Origin: Plantago major
Taxonomy: Eukaryota; Streptophyta; Magnoliopsida; Lamiales; Plantaginaceae
Assembly: GCA_026545765.1 (NCBI GenBank)
Contig: JAIFAC010000420.1
Coordinates: forward strand, 1 to 64,000
Length of the DNA stretch: 64,000 nucleotides
Reading direction: 5' to 3'
A model generated the notes under the pieces. It made no database searches, was not told where the DNA came from, and worked only from the letters and a program-made list of their open reading frames with translations. Position 1 is the first letter of the stretch, and every line of letters begins with the position of its first letter. A program made the position numbers and the translations under genes. Below are positions 1 to 11,600 of the stretch, piece after piece.

Positions 1-9
1 ATGTTTTAG

Positions 10-1025
10 GAAAAATGTAAAAATTTATGTAACCTTATAAATGTTCTATCATTACATAGAAACATTAGCAACAACATACAATAACCTAAAACATTCAAAA
101 TATAAACCTTAACCATTTTTAAAAGAACCTTTAGTAATTTTTCTAAAACTCTATAGATGAAATGATGAACCTTAAAAACCCCTAACAAATGAAAAACCTT
201 TAAGGTCCCATTTTAATTAGAGCCCTGCACTCCATCCTCAATTAACCCTAAGCCCTAATTAAGGGTTTTGTCGGTCATCAAGCATTTTAAACCTAGGAGG
301 AAAATGAACCCCGACATAATAAAAATTCAAAGTTATTATATATACATGTTAATGTTTGAGGGTAACGTTATAAAGGTTATATCATTACATATAAACTTCA
401 ACAAGAAGATACAATAACCTAAAATTTTAAATATAAATCTTAACCATTTCAAAAGAACCTTAACAATTTTTCTAAAACCCTATAGAGGAAATGGTGAATC
501 CTAAAAACCCATGACACATGAAAACACCCTTCGGTCTGATGTCCTTAATTAGGGTTTACCCTATGGAGGATCATTGAAGCATTTTAAAACCCTATGGAGG
601 AAATAATGAACCTAAAACCCCTTAACTCAAGTGTAATCTTGTAATGGTTCTATCATTACATATAAACTTTAGCGTGAATACTAATAACCCAAAACATTAT
701 AAACATAAACCTTATCTATTTTTTAAAAGAAGCTAAACTATTAGAACTTAATTAGTTAAAAGTGAAAATATCTTACCGATTAGGGCTTAGTGTTTAGGAT
801 GGGTATAGGGCTCCAAAACCCTAACTGAGGGTTTATCGGAGGTCATTGGAGCATTCTAAAATCATATAGAGTAAATGGTGAACCCTAAAAATCACTTGAC
901 ACATGAAATACAAATTCAAGTTATTATACAAAAAAGTAAAGGTTTAAATGTAACCTTGTAAAGATTATATCATTACATATAAATTTTATTAGGAACACAC
1001 AATAGCCTAAAACATTATAAGCATA
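10..1025. repeat. Diverged tandem repeat, about four units of 270-335 bp
   Basis: A landmark (tatcattacat followed by ataaac or a close variant) recurs near 47, 380, 651 and 968. Each time it is followed by similar text: caataacctaaaa, then ataaaccttaaccatttt, then ctatagaggaaatggtgaa. No coding potential was seen. Short accctaa words occur inside the units but are not arranged as telomere repeats. The family is unknown. Confidence 0.75.
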
Positions 1026-1793
1026 AACCTTTATGATTTTCAATGTTCTGAAGTTATGAGGTTTATGTGATAAATGCAAAGAAAAAGTCCAACATTCATC
1101 AAATCAGTTCACCTGTGTACCAACATTCATAATGTTCAGTAATAAAGAAAACAATATAGAAAGATTACAATGGCTCATAGTAGAGTTCTGTTTTTTAAGA
1201 GAATGTATTCCATTCCAATAGTTAAGATTACAATGGTAGTATTAACAAGGACAATGTAACAATCTACTTAAACACAAAACTATTCTAGCTAGTACCCAAC
1301 AACACCAGGTAATTAAAAGAAGACCTATTCCAGCTAGTACCCAACAACACCATTAAATGATGAAAAACAATAGATTAATAAATAATCCGCGATGCAATCG
1401 CCTTCTAATATACTATATCAAACATTGGAAGTGGCATCAATCGTTCCGCAATTTTAGTATCCCCAATGAATGAAATTCTTCGTCTTCCGAGCTAAAATCA
1501 CACTAGAAGTATTTTGCTCCACCATACTCGAACCAGTTGCATCTTGCTATCTCGGTATAATGCTTAAGAAAATAACCAAACAATCATAAACAATTCATGC
1601 TTCAAGGAATTAACATCAAAACAGAGTAGATCATGCTTCAGAATAGCAAAGTAAAGTACTCGTAACTAGTGATAATTCATTAACTAATCAAATCAAAATA
1701 ATCATTAACAGAAAAATGAAGGTAAACTCAGGGAATTAAGTCATTAACAACAAAACATAGTTGGTACTTAAATTAGCTAAACAATAAAACAAT
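1026..1793. other. Intergenic stretch, nothing recognised
   Basis: AT-rich sequence. A near-duplicate phrase (ctagtacccaacaacacca) occurs at about 1290 and 1334. A short piece around 1400-1560 could be a decayed minus-strand coding remnant, but no family was recognised. Confidence 0.4.
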
Positions 1794-2286
1794 TAGGATG
1801 CGAGTTCGATCAATCCAAGTTTCGATCACTAGGTAATCCAAACCGATCCAACGACGGATCGGATTTTGATATCCAAAAGTTCGATTGATCGATGTAATCC
1901 AATAATTCAACTTTAATTAAAAAAAAAACTCAATAAAGATTTCGTACCAAATTAAATACTAGTCAAGAGTTCCACATTCAAATAAACAAAATAAAGTTCA
2001 ATGTTTACTTCAAGTTCAAAACAACAAATACGTAAAAGTTTGAGTTCATGTTTATTTTGTATTTTGTTTTATAACTTTCATTTCATTTTGTTTGGTTGAA
2101 TAAGGGAATATATATATATATATATATATAATTAATCCAAATCCGATTTAATCGGATCGGATTAATCCGAAAATCTTTGGATCTAAAATATCATAATCCG
2201 TAATCCGATCCGAATACATCGGATCGGATCAAATTTTCGAATTTTTTGATCGGATTTTCGGATTTCGGATTTTATGATCACCCCTA
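1794..2286. mobile_element. Non-autonomous hAT-type element (493 bp) with 8-bp target duplication
   Basis: The segment is flanked by identical 8-bp repeats aaaacaat at 1786-1793 and 2287-2294. It starts TAGGATGCG and ends GATCACCCCTA, an imperfect short terminal inverted repeat of the hAT TAGGG-TG type. The interior is rich in ATCGGATCGGATT-like words in both orientations and includes a (TA)n run near 2109-2130. There is no transposase coding. An 8-bp duplication is the hAT superfamily signature; the assignment beyond superfamily is inference. Confidence 0.7.
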
Positions 2287-2505
2287 AAAACAATCATGAA
2301 CAACACTAAACAGAGTAGTGAACAATAACAAACCATTATGAATAGATCCATTTCCTGTATATCATTCATCTCGTGACTATGAAATGGCAACTAGAGTCTT
2401 ATCGAGGAAAGCTAAAAAACTACAGCTGGAGTTTATATTCAACACGAATACAAATATTTGAATCTGAAAGTACCTTAATCGTTCAGATCAACTTGTCTCT
2501 CATTT

Positions 2506-2779
2506 AGCCACGAAGATTCTAGGGAGTAATTGCTACTGAATTATGCTAGAAGTATCTCACCATTGATAATTGATGCAAATGGAGTAAGGTTGATTTATAG
2601 TTAGTTACAAGACTAACTAACTAATACATGTGAACCGTCTCGATCATTCGAGCCAAGAAATGATCCCAGCCGCTGACCTGCTTGACTCAAACTTACAAAA
2701 ACGCAACTAAAAACGTAATACACTAAACACGCCGGGTTTATTTAACAAAACAGCTTAAAACTTCAAGCTTCCTGTAACA
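2506..2779 (-). repeat. 3' LTR of the Ty3/gypsy element
   Basis: It matches 7081-7342 along nearly its whole length (for example acaagactaactaactaata in both). On the minus strand it starts TGTTACAG, directly after a purine-rich stretch of the interior that fits a polypurine tract. Confidence 0.85.
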
Positions 2780-3289
2780 TTCCATCCTTTCTTCCTCAAG
2801 CTTGTCCACAAGCTTCAATACCAGATACTCGATTATCACAAGATAATCCTCCCATGTGGCTTCTTCACAGACAAATGCTCCCACCGAATCGTAATTTGTG
2901 GCACAAAGAAAGATTGTTTCTTGACCATCCTCCTAGCCAATATTTTGATAGCACCAAGATATTGCTCCATCATCACTCATCTCCGCAATGTAGCAACACT
3001 GCTAGATGCTCCTACATGTTTCTTCAAGAGACACATGAAACACTGGATGCAATTTACTCCAAAGGCAACATCACCAGTAGGCCACTTCTCCCACCTTCTC
3101 AATGACTTGAAATGGTCCAAAGAAACTTGGGACTCAGCCCAAACATGGTCAAGCTTCGATAGAAAATTGCCTATAAGGCCTCATCTTCATATACACCCAA
3201 TCTCCCATGTAAAAGCTCCTTTCACTCCTCGCTCCTATCACCAGCCTCCTTCATCCTCCGCTAGATAGCTCCAAATTAGTTTTAATCTT

Positions 3290-3860
3290 ACTCAATGCCT
3301 CATTTCTTGTGGAAAGCAACTCTTCTACACCAATCACATGAGAATTGCTCAAGTCTCCCATGATTAAGGATGGGGTATAACCAAATAATGCCCGAAGGGC
3401 TCATTTTAATAGCGTAATGATATGCACTATTATACCACCATCGAGCTAGTGAGAGCCAGAATGCCATTTTTTTGGAGCCCGCCCACATACACCGCAAATA
3501 ATTTTGCTACCGATTAACCTCTCGCTTTGCATTTCATCAGGGTGATATGCAAGGCGCGTTTCAAAGAACTGCTTAACTCCCAACAATTTAAACAATTCTC
3601 CATAGTGCACTAGTGAATATCTTATCTCTATCATCGATTATGCTCAATGGCACTCCATGAAATTTGCACACGTAATTCAAGTATAGTCGAAAGCAATGTT
3701 CAATGCAGTAAAAGGATGAGTTAATGGCACAAAATGTGCAAATTTAGTGAATCTATCCACCACCACTAAAATAGTATTCATAACTCCTGAAACTGGTAAT
3801 TTCTCAATAAAATCCATGGACACATGTTGCCATGCTTGCTGTGCATGTAAAGGTCAGTAA
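3290..3860 (-). pseudogene. Integrase region of the Ty3/gypsy element
   Basis: Minus-strand reading gives FTKFAHFVPLTHPF and, closer to the LTR, LFKLLGV...TRLAYHPDE...SERLI with a following CVCGRAPKKW-like segment. These are standard integrase core and C-terminal landmarks of Ty3/gypsy elements. It is broken. Confidence 0.8.
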
Positions 3861-4379
3861 TAAACTGTGGATTTGACATGCTCAGATTTGCATAAATATG
3901 TCACACATTCACTCACCACCTTCTCGCACAATCTCCTTCATATCGTGCCAAAAAAAATCGCTAACTTTCAAGAGTAGCTAGTATTCCGTAATGTCCTCCA
4001 TCTACACCTTCATGCATCGCTTTTTACTAATAATTCTCGTAATCATTGCTCTTCCCTACATACGCTTTAGCTTTGTCTCAATACTCCAAATTTCGCATGT
4101 CACCAAGCTCATACTAAATGGCTCCTAATAGACAACATTATAGCCCTGCTCACTAGTACATCACCCTCATAGCTCTTCTCCGAACTCATTCATCCATCGA
4201 GGTCGTGTGCTAGATAATACTCAGATTAGCTTCATCAATACCCCTTCGACAAAGCATCTCACCGATTTTCGTGACCTTTCTTGTATTCAATCACATACTC
4301 CAACCCAAGCACTTGGTCATGTATTTATGTCAGACTGGGTAGTGATTTTTTGATCCACAAAAATTTGAGACATCTCCGA

Positions 4380-5650
4380 TCCGTCCTTATAGTGAAAGGA
4401 GCATACAAGAATAGTTTCCACTTCTACCGCCAAAGAAATAGCCATGAACTCCTTTTAATATATAGACATACCCAAATTTTTAGGCCCTAAAGCTTTGCTC
4501 ACATAAGCTAGGGGATGATTATCTTGCATGAGTACTACACCCAAACCCCATAGTGCATCCGCTTCACTACAAACCTCTTGAGAAGACAGTAATTGTAAAA
4601 TAATCGAGCACATCAACCTCTTAAGTAACTCAAAGGTCTCCGAAATGCCTCACTCCACTTAAACATGCCCTTCCTAGTCGACCGAACGGCTTAGATAAAA
4701 CTCCATAATTGGCTACAAATTTCCTGTAATAGCCAATCATGCCCAGAAATCCTCTTAAAGCCTTAAGTGTACTAGGAACAGGCCAATCCATGATACACTT
4801 CACCTTATTTGGGTCAACAGCCACCCCTTGAGCACTGATTATGTGTCCTAAGTACTCCACATGTAGCACACCAAAAGCACATTTGCTTCTCTTAGCAAAC
4901 AAGGAATGCATCCGCAGAACTCAAACACCTTCAACAAGTGAGACTTATGCACTTCCATGTCTTTGCTATAGACTAAAATGTCATTAAAAAACACCAACAC
5001 AAATGCCCCTAAATGTGCTTTGAATACATAATTCATCATATTCTGAAAGGTGGCAGGAGCATTAGTGAGCCCAAATGGCATCACTGTGAATTCATATAGC
5101 CCTGAACTGGTCACAAATGCAATTTTTTCAACATCTTCAGGCCTCATCCTCACTTGATGGTAGCCACTCGTGTCAATCTTAGAAACACAGAGCTCCACTC
5201 AACTCATCCAACAAATCATCTATCAGGGGAATAGGATAATTATCCTCATGTAATCGAAGCCTGTAGTCTTCACACAAAATCTCCAACTGCCATCTTTCTT
5301 TTAACTAAGAGCATATGGTCGAAATGGCTATGGCTGGGTTGGATCACTCCCATTTCCAACTTATCCTTAACCAACTTTTCAATTTTCTGCCTCTGCATGT
5401 AAGGATACCTATAAGCCTGCTGCTTAAAAGGTTCCACTCCCTCCTTCAATTTAATCTCATGATTACAATCTCTCATTGGTGGTAATGACTTTGGCACTGC
5501 AAGTACAGACTCAAATTTCTCCAATACTTCGTAATTCTTCACTATCTGTAGGTGGTCGCTCCTTCCCTCCATAGAGCTAACCATATAGCAATTAAAACAG
5601 TCCCATTCTTCTCCCGCAGAATTTATGCATCCCTCAAGAGTCATCATTTG
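4380..5650 (-). pseudogene. Reverse transcriptase / RNase H region of the Ty3/gypsy element
   Basis: Hallmarks are [28 protein letters not shown], the ILVYSK end of the catalytic block, and KALRGFLGMIGYYRKFV leading to the connection/RNase H part. The order on the minus strand is as expected, between gag on the right and integrase on the left. It is part of a fossil element with breaks. Confidence 0.9.
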
Positions 5651-6329
5651 TATAGATGATTCTTTGTCTATGCTCGTTATTGTGAACTTGTCTCTTTAGG
5701 TTGAATGTGATGGTGTGCTCATCACAATCAAGCTCAATAGACCCAACTTCCTCAACAGATCCACACCCAACACCATATCATACCCACCCAAAGGCAAAAT
5801 TCTCAAGGTTCAAAGAAAAAGGTTCTCGCCATATCCCACTCCAACCTTGGACATTTTGAGTTACACTCAATGTTCCTCCCCACCATGCATACTGGAGGGT
5901 TGATGACTTCCACTTCACAACTAAGCCTTCCGTAGTCGCAGGATCCAAAAACTATGTGTGCTACGAGTCCACCAAAATAATTAATCGATTATTATTAACC
6001 ATCCCAACAATTTTAATTGTGCTCAGAGAACTCCTGGCCTTTGAGAGCATGCAAAGATACTCCACACCAGATCATCATGCCATCCAACAATGTGACTCTC
6101 CTTATAGAGCTTTCCTCCTCTCCATCATCATCCATCAAATGACAAACAATTTTTCACATTGATGTCCAAATGAGTAGACCTCATCACAATTGAAACATAA
6201 GCCCTTCTTCCTTCTTATGTCTAATTCTCCTTACTCACCTCCAGATCGCACATTTATATCCTCAGACTCATTCTTAGGTTGGCTCCATCAATTTTACTCT
6301 CATTTTGCCAAACAGTATTCAAACTAAGT

Positions 6330-7045
6330 GTGTTTATTCACCAGATCGATTCCAACATAACCTCCTGCTTCTCGCCACTAAGTAAGCTCCGAGAGTATGA
6401 GGACATAAAAGCTCTACCATGTGCTTAATCTCCTCCCTTAAGCCAATCAGAAAACTTCTCATAAAATAGAACTCATCCAAGTGTCTATTCCTCGCAACAT
6501 AAACATCCTCAACTCGCAAACTTCAATATACCGATCCATCGAACCTATTTGTTTGAACTTGTTAAACTCCCGATCACGCCATCATCCAACCGACGGAATC
6601 GAAGCTACAAACAACTCAACAAACACCGCCAACTCATATCGATACCTTCAACATGATCTAAAAACCAATACTCTGTCGATCCTTCCAAATACATGCCAAC
6701 AACTAGTATTTTATCACTATCCTTCATAGGATTCAACATAAAATACTTAGCACATTTCCTCACCCAACCTCTAGCATCAACACCGTCGAATTTAGGAAGA
6801 TCGACACGAGGACCACGAATATCAAATCGCACACTAGCATTATCGACATTCTCAACTCGAGATTCAGGAGGAGGATTACCTGAACGATTCGAGCGAATCA
6901 ACGTCAGAATCTCATCGAATCGACGATTCTGAGCAGTATTTTGCTCCGATTGACTTGCAACCAGCTGCCAGAGCTCGGATTGCATTTCCGCCACCGTCTT
7001 CTCCAAATGTTCGATCCGCACTGTGTTCAGTAGCCACCATTGCAT
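6330..7045 (-). pseudogene. gag region of the Ty3/gypsy element
   Basis: Minus-strand reading gives a gag-like protein with an N-terminal coiled stretch and the typical PKFDGVDARGWVRKC core (W and conserved spacing) followed by a VGMYLEGSTEYWF-like segment, as in plant retrotransposon gag domains. It lies directly after the primer-binding site. It is part of a fossil element with breaks. Confidence 0.8.
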
Positions 7046-7054
7046 AGCAGAAAA

Positions 7055-7072
7055 CCGTGGATCGTGATACCA
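7055..7072 (-). other. Primer-binding site of the LTR element (initiator tRNA-Met type)
   Basis: On the minus strand the interior begins with TGGTATCA a few bases from the LTR end, the core of the initiator tRNA-Met primer site used by most plant Ty3/gypsy elements. Confidence 0.65.
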
Positions 7073-7080
7073 CCGCTACG

Positions 7081-7342
7081 AGCCACGAAGATTCTAGGAG
7101 TAATTACATCAATTATGCTAGAAGTATCTCAATTCATTGATAATTGATGCAAATGGAGTATATTGATTTATAGTTAGTTACAAGACTAACTAACTAATAC
7201 ATGTGAACCGTCTGATCATTCGCCAATAAATGATCCAATTTTCGACTCAGACTCAAATTACAAAAACGCAGAACTAAAACGAATACACGAAACACGCTTT
7301 TTTTTTAACAAAAGCTTTAAAACTTCAAGCTTCCTTGTAATA
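7081..7342 (-). repeat. 5' LTR of the Ty3/gypsy element
   Basis: Partner of 2506-2779. It begins with the same agccacgaagattcta phrase and ends near the same cttcaagcttcc phrase. The exact outer edge is uncertain by a few bases. Confidence 0.85.
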
Positions 7343-8187
7343 CTTCTTCAATAATTTGTGCCATATGAAACACTTGATATCATATTTCCAACACTATTGA
7401 TGCTTCAGAAGTTTATTTAGCAACAAATTCGACAATATCCTCATACTCCTCCATTATTGGGCATAGAATCCTTCTTAGAGATCGATTTAGCAAATGAATA
7501 CAGCAATCTCTGAGAAAAATTAAAGGATTATAATTGAAATATGAGGAAAATCGAGATGAAATTGGAGAGATTACCTCATATTTGTAGCCGCATGTTTTTC
7601 TTTTTCTTTTGTTTGAGTGTCTAAACGCCAATTTGACGGTTCCTTCTGAGTTGTAGATCTTGGTCTTATCTACGCGGGACACCAAGATCAAGTCAATTGA
7701 GTTCATATGAGAAATTTATGGCCAAAATACTGCATGCTTCCATCGTAATTCAATTTCGCTTTCACTTAAACGCTTTAAAATATCCGTCAACTCCGAATGC
7801 ACTGCTTTGACCGATCATCAACTCCGCTTCAACCAAATTTTCGTGTCTTGGATTTTATAAACGAAATATTTTCCGAATTTTAAAATTTTTTTCGATTTAT
7901 GTTTAGAGTTGTTATTTTCGCTCAATCGCATTTAATGCTTTTCAGATAAACGAAATATTTTCTAAAAAAATTTCATTCATTTTTGCCGATTTATGTTTAG
8001 CTGTTATTTTTGCTCGACGCGATATTAATATTTTTGTTCAGATATACGAAGCTATTTCGATTTTTCAAGCTAAGATTGTTTTGAGTCGTGTTACAAAAGC
8101 TATAAATATTTCAGATTGCTGCTTAACCGAAAAACATATTGCTTGTTTAGTAGCATGTGCATATCTAGAAAGAAGTATAATTTCGAA
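7343..8187. other. Intergenic, with a degenerate ~100-bp tandem repeat
   Basis: No gene was recognised. Around 7858-8048 two similar units each run from aacgaaatattttc to cgatttatgtttag followed by a gttattttcgctc-like end. The same unit, again twice, occurs at about 32896-33150 beyond the far end of the duplicated block. Confidence 0.6.
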
Positions 8188-8605
8188 TGATATTTGACGG
8201 AGGTGAGCTCTCCTCCAAACCCATGAAAAACGGAATGGATTTGTTGCTCGGATGTATCGGAATAGCTCAAACTGGGTTTTGGGGAAATCGCGGCAAATCA
8301 ATCAAGTATATAACAGAAATGATGATTTTCTCCAGCTATTGCTGTTATCGTCACCTTACTGGCTTACACCGACTGCAAGTAGCAGTTGAATTCTGATTTC
8401 GATTGTTCTTTCTTTCTCTCTACTGAAGCAATCTCAATCGATTTTCTCTGTTTTCTAGGGTTTACCGGAAGATCGTATCGTTCATTATACTGAGTTTCCT
8501 GCTTGGTTTCACTCCACATTGTTGAACGGACATCATTTTCGGTCACTCAGTCAGTTGAAGGAGATCTGAGTTCGGGCTGCTAATTTGATCGTTCGATTCC
8601 GCAAT

Positions 8606-11600
8606 ATGTTTTGGGATATGGACAGCCTCTCTTCTAGTTCCCCTGTACGTACTATGATTGTAACGTTTTGCAGATTTTCAATTTCATATTGTTTGAGTGA
8701 TCATAATTCATTGCATGCTGTATCTGATCGTCGGATTTGATTCATTTGAGTGGTTTTCTTTTGTTCGAGTGTTTGTTACTTGGAAGTTGTATAAGAATGA
8801 GATAAATGATTTATTGTGATTGGCAAGTAGATTTGTTCAGGTTGTTTGAAGTAGTTTGGGGCAATATAATTGTTGTGCAATTAATGTGAAGCACGCGATT
8901 CTTTCGTGTTGGTGATTGAGGCAGGCTGAATCAACTGTCTGTTTGTCGGTAGTGCAACTAATCGTGACACTTAGAGTTTACAGATGGGAAACCACTTTCA
9001 ACATATTTCGCCATCAAGTTTTTTAAATCATGAAAGAAACTAGTTCAGGATTTCTTTGGAATGTAATGTGTTAATCATCGGCAATTTGCTGACTTCCATT
9101 CGTCGTAAGAAAATTTCTCTATGGTGGCTGGTGTGGCTGGATGGGGATGTGCAGGGTTTCAAATCATGCAGTGAGTCATGATCTGTTTATGACGACCACA
9201 TGTTTGATTTGTCTTGCTTCATTTATTGTTAATTTAAAAGTAGTCAGCCCCTGTTTTACATTTGCAGTGTTTCTCTGATTGCGACACGATATGTTGGTCG
9301 CTTCATGTCCTGTTAATCTTAGTCAGCATGTGTTTTACATCTGTCGTGTTCCTCTGATTGCAACAAAATATGTTGGTCGCTTCATGTCCTGTTAATCTAA
9401 ACGTAGTCAGCAAGTGTTTTAATCTGCCGCGTTCTTCTGATTAGTTGGTTTATGATCACACATTGCTATCACTTTTTCAATTTTAGTGCTGTTATCACTT
9501 ATCATGTGCTATGGGTATGTGGCTTTATAGATTTCAATTTTTACATTCTATTTTTCTCCATACATTATGTAAGGCTTTAACTTAATTCATGACTATTTGA
9601 ATATATCATGGTCTTTTACTTCGATTCTTTTCTTAATAGTTGTTTATCACTTCAGAAAGATCTCATATATTAGATGTAGTGAATGGAGCTTTCTTTATTA
9701 CAATTGGTTTTAAACAACTTGAATTACTTTCTAACAACTACATATTTAACACGTTTCTATCCGATTATGTGAAGCATAAAACCTTGTTGCTTTTGTCAAC
9801 TTTCTATTTTATTAGCTAATGCTACAAACTTTTGATGAAGTACTATTTCTACACTATGCATGTGATTACTATTATTATTTATCTCTTTTTTTCTGCTCTT
9901 TACTGCTCTGTACATGCTGTAACCACCACAAGAAGCACTACTGTCGGAATATTTTAACCACATTTGTTAATCCCTTTACTGATTGTTTTAAATTTCAGGT
10001 GGATACGATATTGCAGAGAAAAAGCTTCACCCTGGAGGATCTCTTGGATGTGGATGACATAGTCCCAGAATCCAAGACTAATTGGTTGCTCGTTGATTTG
10101 TAAGATGCTAGTTTATGTACCAACTACTTGAAAAAAAGAAAAAAAACCATGCATATATGTTGTAATGTTACAGTGGTATTATGTTATGTAGTAATATCAC
10201 TTGTCATGTAGTTCTGTTGTTGTTCTGCCTTCGAACAATTATTAATTGGTGTATGTGGTCATGAATGATAATATTCTCATTGTAGTTGAACAGGAAGTCT
10301 GTGTTAAGAAATGGCCATTAATTTTGAACTTTTATTTCTCTTAGTGCATGATTTACCATGGGCATAGTTGGAGATTCAATATTGTGCTTGGTTTTTCATG
10401 CGGCAAGATTCACAGTTTCACCTATTTATATATCTGAAGTATAGCAGAGAATAATGACAAACACTATTATATTAGCTCTTATCACATGAAGCATTTAATT
10501 CTCGATATATGCTGCTCAATTGGATCAGAATTCAAGTGGGTAGTATTCTTTGTATGTAAGGACATTATGCAATTTAATCATTAAGTATATATGCCCATGA
10601 TGGCTAGATAGGGGATGTGGGATTATGTAAGATAATTACACTTCTAAAATTAAGATTTGAGATATCAAACCCTGCAACCTGAGGTGATGGCCATAGGGCC
10701 TTCAATGAATTTCGATTAATCACAAAATATCTACTAATTGAGTTTTTTAGATTACGTAATCAATCATTTCATGCTCAAAGTGGCCTAGTCACTGTGTATC
10801 CTGAGCACTACAAGTTCCATTTTCTTTTTTCCTTCAATATCAATGATCTGATGTGTTGCATACATAATTTGATTCCAAATTAATGATGCAGTTTGCGTGA
10901 AAGAGAACAATTGAAAAAACTCATTGAATACATTGTAGAAGAAGCTCCGAATGATGCTGAGAAGCAGCAATCATTCAAGTACGTGTATGCTTGATGGGTT
11001 TCCTAGTTCCTGGAAACTGTTACCATATTCATTTCAATTAGATTTGTGAACATTTATATTCAATGATGAGTTACTGTAATTTTTTTCTCCTTTCTCTATG
11101 TAGGTATTCTACCATTGCATGTGAGATATTCATTTGTGGAACCGACATAATACTCAGAGCTTTGGTAGAAGATCTGGGGGTAGGTAGCACATTTTCAAGA
11201 GTAATTCTACGATTTACCGGATCATTTTAATTTTTAACTTCATAAGTTATCTACTATATGTTCGCAGTTGATGGATCAGCTATTCTCTTTCCTCGATCCT
11301 GAGCGGTCCCATATTGATCATTTGGCTGGTCACTTCAGTAAGGTATTATTGATTATTTTATCGTCTCGAAGTATTAAGCTTGTTTTTGAATGTTTATTAC
11401 TGCTTTCTCATGAAGGAAAGGCCGAAAAATACCATGAACGGATGGATTCACTGGTGCATTTACATTTCTATTTTTGTGTTGGAAACTTTCAGATTATATT
11501 CACAGTTAAAATTTAATATATGCTGTATATTGCCTGGACGTTGTTGTTTTGCTTATGCTTGTCCTGCTTTACCTTCTCTATTGCATTTGGGCAATTGTTT

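Larger units (their letters stand above)
2506..7342 (-). mobile_element. Ty3/gypsy LTR retrotransposon, minus strand, old and broken
   Basis: Two direct repeats of about 262-274 bp (2506-2779 and 7081-7342) bound a 4.3-kb interior with gag, protease/reverse transcriptase, RNase H and integrase segments in Ty3/gypsy order on the minus strand. A primer-binding site like initiator tRNA-Met lies just inside the right LTR and a purine-rich tract just inside the left one. The LTRs differ by many substitutions and small indels, so the insertion is old. The coding parts carry several breaks. The reverse transcriptase resembles chromoviral lineages, but the lineage was not fixed. No target-site duplication could be confirmed. 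Confidence 0.9.

Noticed and set aside
220-280. Telomere-like accctaa words
   Set aside because: They are isolated and spaced within a ~300-bp repeat, not a run of the 7-base plant telomere unit.
7413-7706. Minus-strand open frame with a plausible GTAATC donor and TTTCTCAG acceptor
   Set aside because: No recognised family, and joining the exons gives only a short frame; too weak to call a gene.
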